A stretch of DNA of 64,000 nt, from positions 1-64,000 of the forward strand of contig LUCM01005060.1 in NCBI GenBank assembly GCA_008360955.1, given 5' to 3'. The DNA comes from Fasciolopsis buskii (taxonomy: Eukaryota > Platyhelminthes > Trematoda > Plagiorchiida > Fasciolidae). Under the pieces are notes generated by a model. It ran no database searches, had not been told where the DNA came from, and worked only from the letters and a program-made list of their open reading frames with translations. Shown piece after piece: positions 59,165-64,000 of this stretch; positions within the stretch are counted from its first letter, which is position 1; each line of letters begins with the position of its first letter. The position numbers and the translations under genes are program-made.

Positions 59165-62080
59165 TGAGCGCAGAGTATGGACGATCTTTCAACTTCAGGC
59201 GAATATCAGGCTGGCACCACTATGCTTTATTCCAGCGTAAGCCGCTCGAACCTTGGATCTACTTTGTCTTTCTCTGCTGTCGTGCTACAATCTTTCGGCA
59301 CGCAGCCACGAAGATAAGTGAAACGGAGAATTTGTGTTACAAAGGGTATTTTCGTAAATACAAATTGAATCAGTCTACTGAACAAAGAAATGTATTGGCG
59401 ATGGAATTAACTGTTGCTCTTCATTGCAAAAATGCTACCCCCTGAATCTGAATTTCCTTCATTCTAAATCGTGTTGAATGGAGATAATTACTGACTTCAG
59501 TAATCTTACCTCGTTTACTCGCCAGTCTGCACTCAGAAGCAGGCACGCAGCAAGCGCGAAAATGTCAAAAGGCGATAAGGTGGATAAGATACAAGTGGGG
59601 TGAGGCAGTTAATGATCCGGAAGATTTGCGTGTTCCCCTTGACAGTGAGATAACCCAGCACACCCCATTGCAGGGCGATAGATCTCCAAAGCTGGATAGC
59701 CCTCGGATGACGATATTTCCCTTGCACGTCCTACTGTATGACTTGAGCCCGTAGACAGAATGCTGAACACACGATGTGTGATGGTACATTAGTGAAAAAA
59801 TAGTCTGGAGATAGCAATGTGATCTCATCTGACAAAACACAAGAGTTTCTTTCCACGAAACATCAACGCTGTCCTCATGTTTCACTGTCACTACAGCTTC
59901 CCATAGATGAACTGAGATTAACTCTTATGTCCCTAGTCATCGTTAGTGCTTATTATCCGAAGGTTGTCACCTATTCAGATCCATGCCCATGGACTTAGAT
60001 CAAATCTTGGCGCGAGCTCTATTCTGTTTCCATCTCACTCTTGACCACAACAATTCTGTGGCCTGCTCCTGACAGCTTCAACCAGGGGAGAACCGGTCGT
60101 CCGAGTTCCACGTGAAGTCTGCTACCCTCATATCAGTATGCAATAATCTGCATGGGTCATCCACCGCTTGTCTCGCAGAGCAGCGTATACAGAGGGAGTC
60201 TGTCTGTGGGCACATAGGCAAATGTCAAAACCACTTTATTCTGTCCCAGTCGAGTAACATCCGCCCATCGGATGTGTAGGTGCTGCGATCAGTTGCTCAG
60301 TCATATTACGAACTCTTATGTCGTTATTTTATTGATTCTTTGTAACCTTATTCGTTTCACGTTCGTACAAACCACGTGGCGGGGCAGCGGTCGGAAAGTA
60401 GTGAATATTCATTGGATTGGTTAGAATTATTAAGTTTTGCTGACTCGCAAGTGCCGATATCCCATGTCTAATGCCACTGATGATCTGCAAAGGTTACTGA
60501 CGAATGGTAGAATGGTCCATTAATCCTCAAAGTAGTCTGGGTATCATTTGCATATTTAGTCTTGATGCCACCATTATCGCATTATTTTACCATAATCGCG
60601 TTCCTCTGATCGTATTCTTTTCTTTACATCCCCCGCGCATGAGTTTATTGAAAGGAGCATACCCATAACTACTAAGGCCCATTACACTGGGCAGGGGAAC
60701 CGGTACCCGTAGTCCTGACACGTGAATTGGCATAGACTCATTGGAAGTCTCAATGAGTCAGGCATGGTAACGAGCCGCTTGATGGAGAATTGCCTTTTAT
60801 CACAAAGGTGACCGGTGGATCTGCGATTGGAACCACTGGTCTTTTTCGGGTGGTAAATGTCCACTTGACCAGCGCCGATCTACGATGTCCTAGCTAATTT
60901 GACTCACTTTTCCGACTATTTATGGGTATGTTGAAGTCATAAAAGTAAACAGCGACTAAAGCTCATGGTGTAGAATATACAATTCACAAGGATGGTTTAT
61001 TTATATGAATGTATTGGAGAAACAAACCGTAGCACACTGCAGTCTCAAGCGAATTGACAGTCGTGAACTTGATCTTTTATACGAAGAACGAGCATCAATT
61101 TGCCAGATGACAAATCAACACCTAGATCTCTGTCCCGATCATCGAGTGAGTATTGGTTTCCGTTGGTGCTTCCTACCTTTCTGGTGGAGATTTGTAAGAC
61201 AAAAGTTGTCTTTAGTGGTGCGCAGCCAGGATACCGTTTGATCCGTCTGCTGACCTCTCGTGACTTATGAACTCGTAAAAATCCTCGAAAATGTCCAACC
61301 TTGTAGCGAAGAATGGTAATGGTCGCTTGTTTTTCCAATATCTTTTCAATATCTTTCCCCCAACTGTTCTACACTTTTTGATCCGCGAATACTCCATTTC
61401 AGTCCACTTTCCTTGAGTTCCCAGCTTTTTGATTTCAATGACTAGCCGTTCATTCCCAACACTCAGGGGTTTGATGCCACTATAATGGTTTGTGATAGGA
61501 TTGCCATATACTGTCACGGAGTGGCTACTTTTTAACGCGTACACTCAATTCTTCCTGGCACGTGCGAATTCATGCTGGGCTAAACGAGATTGTTGACTAC
61601 TGATTTAATGTGGTGCGCATGTGAAATGGATTGATGGTTACATGCGCGCTTACTCCTTGTGAAGTTCTAATTCGACTCTATTTCCACGTTGTCGATTATA
61701 TATCGGGATCCATGGTTCTTCTGCCGGCTGAAATGTGTTTTTGCAGGAGAAGAATTCAACTAGGTCAGTTTTGGTGTTGGGGCAGTTGCCCTCGGTGCTA
61801 TTTCAAGTGATTTGTCGTTGCGTAATCGGTAGGCCCGATCGATGTGTAGCGATTTGAGATCTCCACAGCGGCTACTTCATATCTGACTATTGATCATAGG
61901 TTGAATGCGCGCTGTATCAGTGAGATCGATCCAGCTATATACTTCAGGAACAAGACCGTTTGAGACAAGAGATTTGCGAAGACTGACGGTGTTTAAACAT
62001 CGGCGTCCATGCAGCTCTGCTTGTATAACAAAGATAGAGGTAATTTGCAGTTTTCAGAGGTGAGTTCATGCTTGACTGTG
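59165..62080. other. No recognisable gene
   Basis: Open stretches at 59565-59891 and 61212-61544 (minus) and 61005-61238 (plus) show no domain I recognise. Nothing else seen. Confidence 0.42.
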
Positions 62081-62084
62081 CACG

Positions 62085-62850
62085 GAGTAAAGACCCAAAT
62101 AATTTGCAAGTTTTTCCGATCGTCTGTACGAAAATGTGTCAATGTTTGGGGTGCGTTTTGCATATTCCAAGTGCAGTACCCCGTTGCAGAGCTGGATTGG
62201 TTCGAAGCCGAACCTTGTCCTTGCAGAAGAGAAACCGTATGAGATAGATAGAGTTAGTTACTTAAGTATTTGTATCTCATCTGAAGTTCACATATATCGA
62301 ATGAAGTGTACTCGCTCACACAGAAAGCTCGATTGGCATTAAACAATTTGAGACATCCGGTTATCGGTCAGAGGTGGATTATATGCAGTAGCAATGAGGT
62401 AGGTGCCGATGTCCGGCTCGGAAACATGGGCATTGAGAGCGGAAGATGTGTAAAGATTTTCGGAGTTTGGTGAGAGTTGTCTTCGTATTATTGGTAGAAT
62501 ATGGTGGGAGGATTTTGTCACTGAGTCAGAGGTTAGAGGTAGGATCCCAGGGCCTTGGGGTTCAATTTTTAGAAGTACCGAATAAGAACAGATTATGGTG
62601 GTTAGGTCATGTTTTGCGCATATCGGAAAACGTATGCCACGTCGTATGCTGTCTTGCGGGGTAGGTATCGGTTGGAAAATGAATGTAGGCGACCAGTCAA
62701 TGACTGGACAAAAGGCCGCAAAAACCCTAGCCAGCGAAGTGGCTCGGGCCCACGGGATACCCGCAAGCGATGTTTATTGGCAGTAGGTGAGGTTGTTGTA
62801 CGTCGTGGTCATTGGCATTCTTGCATTCGTGATCGTTTCTCTTCTGTATA
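62085..62850 (+). mobile_element. RTE-like LINE, family 2 copy 2
   Basis: Starts within the RT thumb (FAYSKCSTPLQSWIGSKPNL at about 62155), runs through HRKLDWH, IESGRCVKIFGVW and LWWLGHVLRIS. Unlike copy 1 it continues past 62643 into the element's own C-terminus (MPRRMLSCGVGIGWKMN, then VNDWTKGRKNP and a WGPRDP-like GSGPRDTRKR). Decayed by frameshifts. Confidence 0.73.
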
Positions 62851-62854
62851 GCCT

Positions 62855-63180
62855 TTCAGCTTATGATTTTGCTGCGGATTGTCCACCATTCCTCTTTTTT
62901 TATCTTTTGGCAGATTGCGTTGGAAGGTGACATCTGAAACCGGAGAACTTTGATTTAAGATTAATGACTCTGAAATTTGAAACTGGAAGTTTATTTTTTG
63001 AGGTTCACCCGATCGTCACCTGCAAGTGGTGGGCATTCCTCTCCTTCATATTTCTTTTATTCATTATCTATTGTGTTCTTGAGTTTACTGTGTGGCAAGG
63101 TGGCAACGAAAACAAGCACGTCGACCCAAATTTAATGGTTGGAAAAATTAAACTGAAATACGCCATCAAAAACTGACACG
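62855..63180. other. No recognisable gene; one hydrophobic open stretch
   Basis: 62964-63176 encodes a 70-residue reading with one strongly hydrophobic segment (WWAFLSFIFLLFIIYCVLEF). No family recognised; probably chance. Confidence 0.25.
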
Positions 63181-63184
63181 CTAC

Positions 63185-63640
63185 TAGAGATAGCAGAAAC
63201 TGGCGCTATCAGTAAGACATTTTACGCAGCCGAACTTCAAATCTTGTTCAAATCCCGCCTCGTAGTGTCGTTACGGTTGAAAAACAAAGTTCCTGGTACT
63301 GTAGCCTCTTTTTGTATCCATTCCTTCACATGTTCTTGTGGGGCTATGTACATCGGCTTGGCTTGTCTGAACGCATCCGTGAGCGCCACCCTTCATGGTT
63401 TGGCACTGGAACAATTAAGTCACTTAATAGCACAGCCGTTTCACATCTAACAGACAAACCCCACCTTGTATGTAGCGCAATCTTTCCGGACCCTGTATAA
63501 GGTCAGAGGTCAGCAATGTAGGTTGGCAGAGTATCGCCTCTTAAGCACAGCGGAAGCTGTCGCAATCCGTCTTCACAATCCTCCACTGGGCCCTCAAAAC
63601 CAATTTGTGCTTGCGCTTCAACTCCCCTGACCCACCCTCC
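63185..63640 (+). pseudogene. Penelope-like element GIY-YIG endonuclease relic
   Basis: Plus strand. 63244-63366 reads RLKNKVPGTVASFCIHSFTC then SCGAMYIG, the CxC...YIG entry of the GIY-YIG endonuclease. A frameshift near 63367 moves to LSERIRERHPSWFGTGTIKS and AVSHLTDKPH. A further frame change near 63500 gives YRLLSTAEAVAIRLHNPPLG then QNQFVLALQLP and a stop. The order matches the C-terminus of Penelope-like retroelements. Confidence 0.62.
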
Positions 63641-63644
63641 GTCC

Positions 63645-64000
63645 CAATGCAAACCCTAGACAACACAACACGTTCTTGTTTATTCAAGTTATGCATGTAA
63701 CACCACAAATCCCTTCCCCGCCCATATTTTTATCTGACTAATCCTTTCTAAAGAAAAATTTTCCAGATATATGATGATGTAATGGCATGAGTACGAATCA
63801 CTGAAAACGAGCATGTTCGCCAACTTGTGTTTCTCTCAAACTGAAATCCATTCGAGTTCAAATAGCGATTGATGCTGGTTGTACCTGCCGAAATCAGGTG
63901 GTACGTCCATGTTACCTGCGATAAGAAATGCTTTGGGTCGTATCTGTGATTAGGTAACAATCCGTTGTCATCTAGCCTGTTATGGCATCCAGCCTGTTTT
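63645..64000. other. No recognisable gene
   Basis: Sequence after the Penelope-like relic; may be its 3' region. Nothing further seen. Confidence 0.4.

Noticed and set aside
61000..61080. GIY-YIG-like LYECIGETNRSTLQSQ reading
   Set aside because: Only a few residues fit, and the expected Arg-rich helix and downstream Glu/Asn motifs are missing.
63235..63265. B-box-like GTTCAAATCCCGCC suggesting a tRNA or SINE
   Set aside because: It lies inside the Penelope-like reading frame and no A box is found upstream at a suitable distance.
1..64000. CRISPR arrays, bacterial operons, rRNA genes or an integrated virus
   Set aside because: No regularly spaced identical repeats, no closely packed genes, no conserved rRNA segments, and no capsid, envelope or integrase motifs were seen.

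Overview
The window looks like nuclear DNA of a parasitic flatworm, most likely a digenean trematode (fluke). The base composition is moderately AT-rich. The one confidently recognised gene has vertebrate-alignable Mondo (MLXIP/ChREBP) domains split by introns of only 33 and 34 bp next to introns of several kb, a pattern known in trematodes. The rest is dominated by decayed CR1-like and RTE-like non-LTR retrotransposons, a Penelope-like GIY-YIG relic, and satellite or low-complexity DNA. The species assignment is an inference; no taxon-specific marker was found.

Layout: 1-6 kb holds an (AT)n tract, LINE 5'-region fragments, an RTE 3' tail and a broken CR1-like element. 7-11.6 kb holds two more CR1-like elements in opposite orientation. 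12-19 kb is mostly anonymous, with two copies of an unrecognised dispersed repeat. 19.4-20.1 kb is a decayed AT-rich minisatellite. 22-23.6 kb carries a DNA-transposon (CACTA-like) transposase relic and a longer copy of the dispersed repeat. 24.3-25.5 kb has two exon-like blocks whose splice phases match, a possible unrecognised gene. 30.8-33.2 kb holds another dispersed-repeat copy, a LINE fragment on the minus strand and a Penelope-type motif. 33.7-40.6 kb is a head-to-tail stack of two long degraded LINEs, the second with a PHD-finger ORF1.

41.2-57.3 kb is the Mondo gene on the plus strand. At least six coding exons can be joined in phase to give more than 1,160 residues: Mondo conserved regions, a long Ser/Pro-rich linker, a bHLH-zip whose basic region and loop are unusual, and the C-terminal Mondo/MLX dimerisation-type domain. 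Its two large introns have collected RTE, LINE and SINE-like insertions, including two almost identical 615-bp RTE 3' ends. The final coding exon is not settled. 57.3-64 kb is repeat-rich sequence downstream, with further RTE copies and a Penelope-like GIY-YIG fragment.

No rRNA gene, CRISPR array, bacterial operon or convincing intact tRNA was seen. No intact mobile element was found: the reverse transcriptases that can be checked have altered or deleted catalytic boxes.
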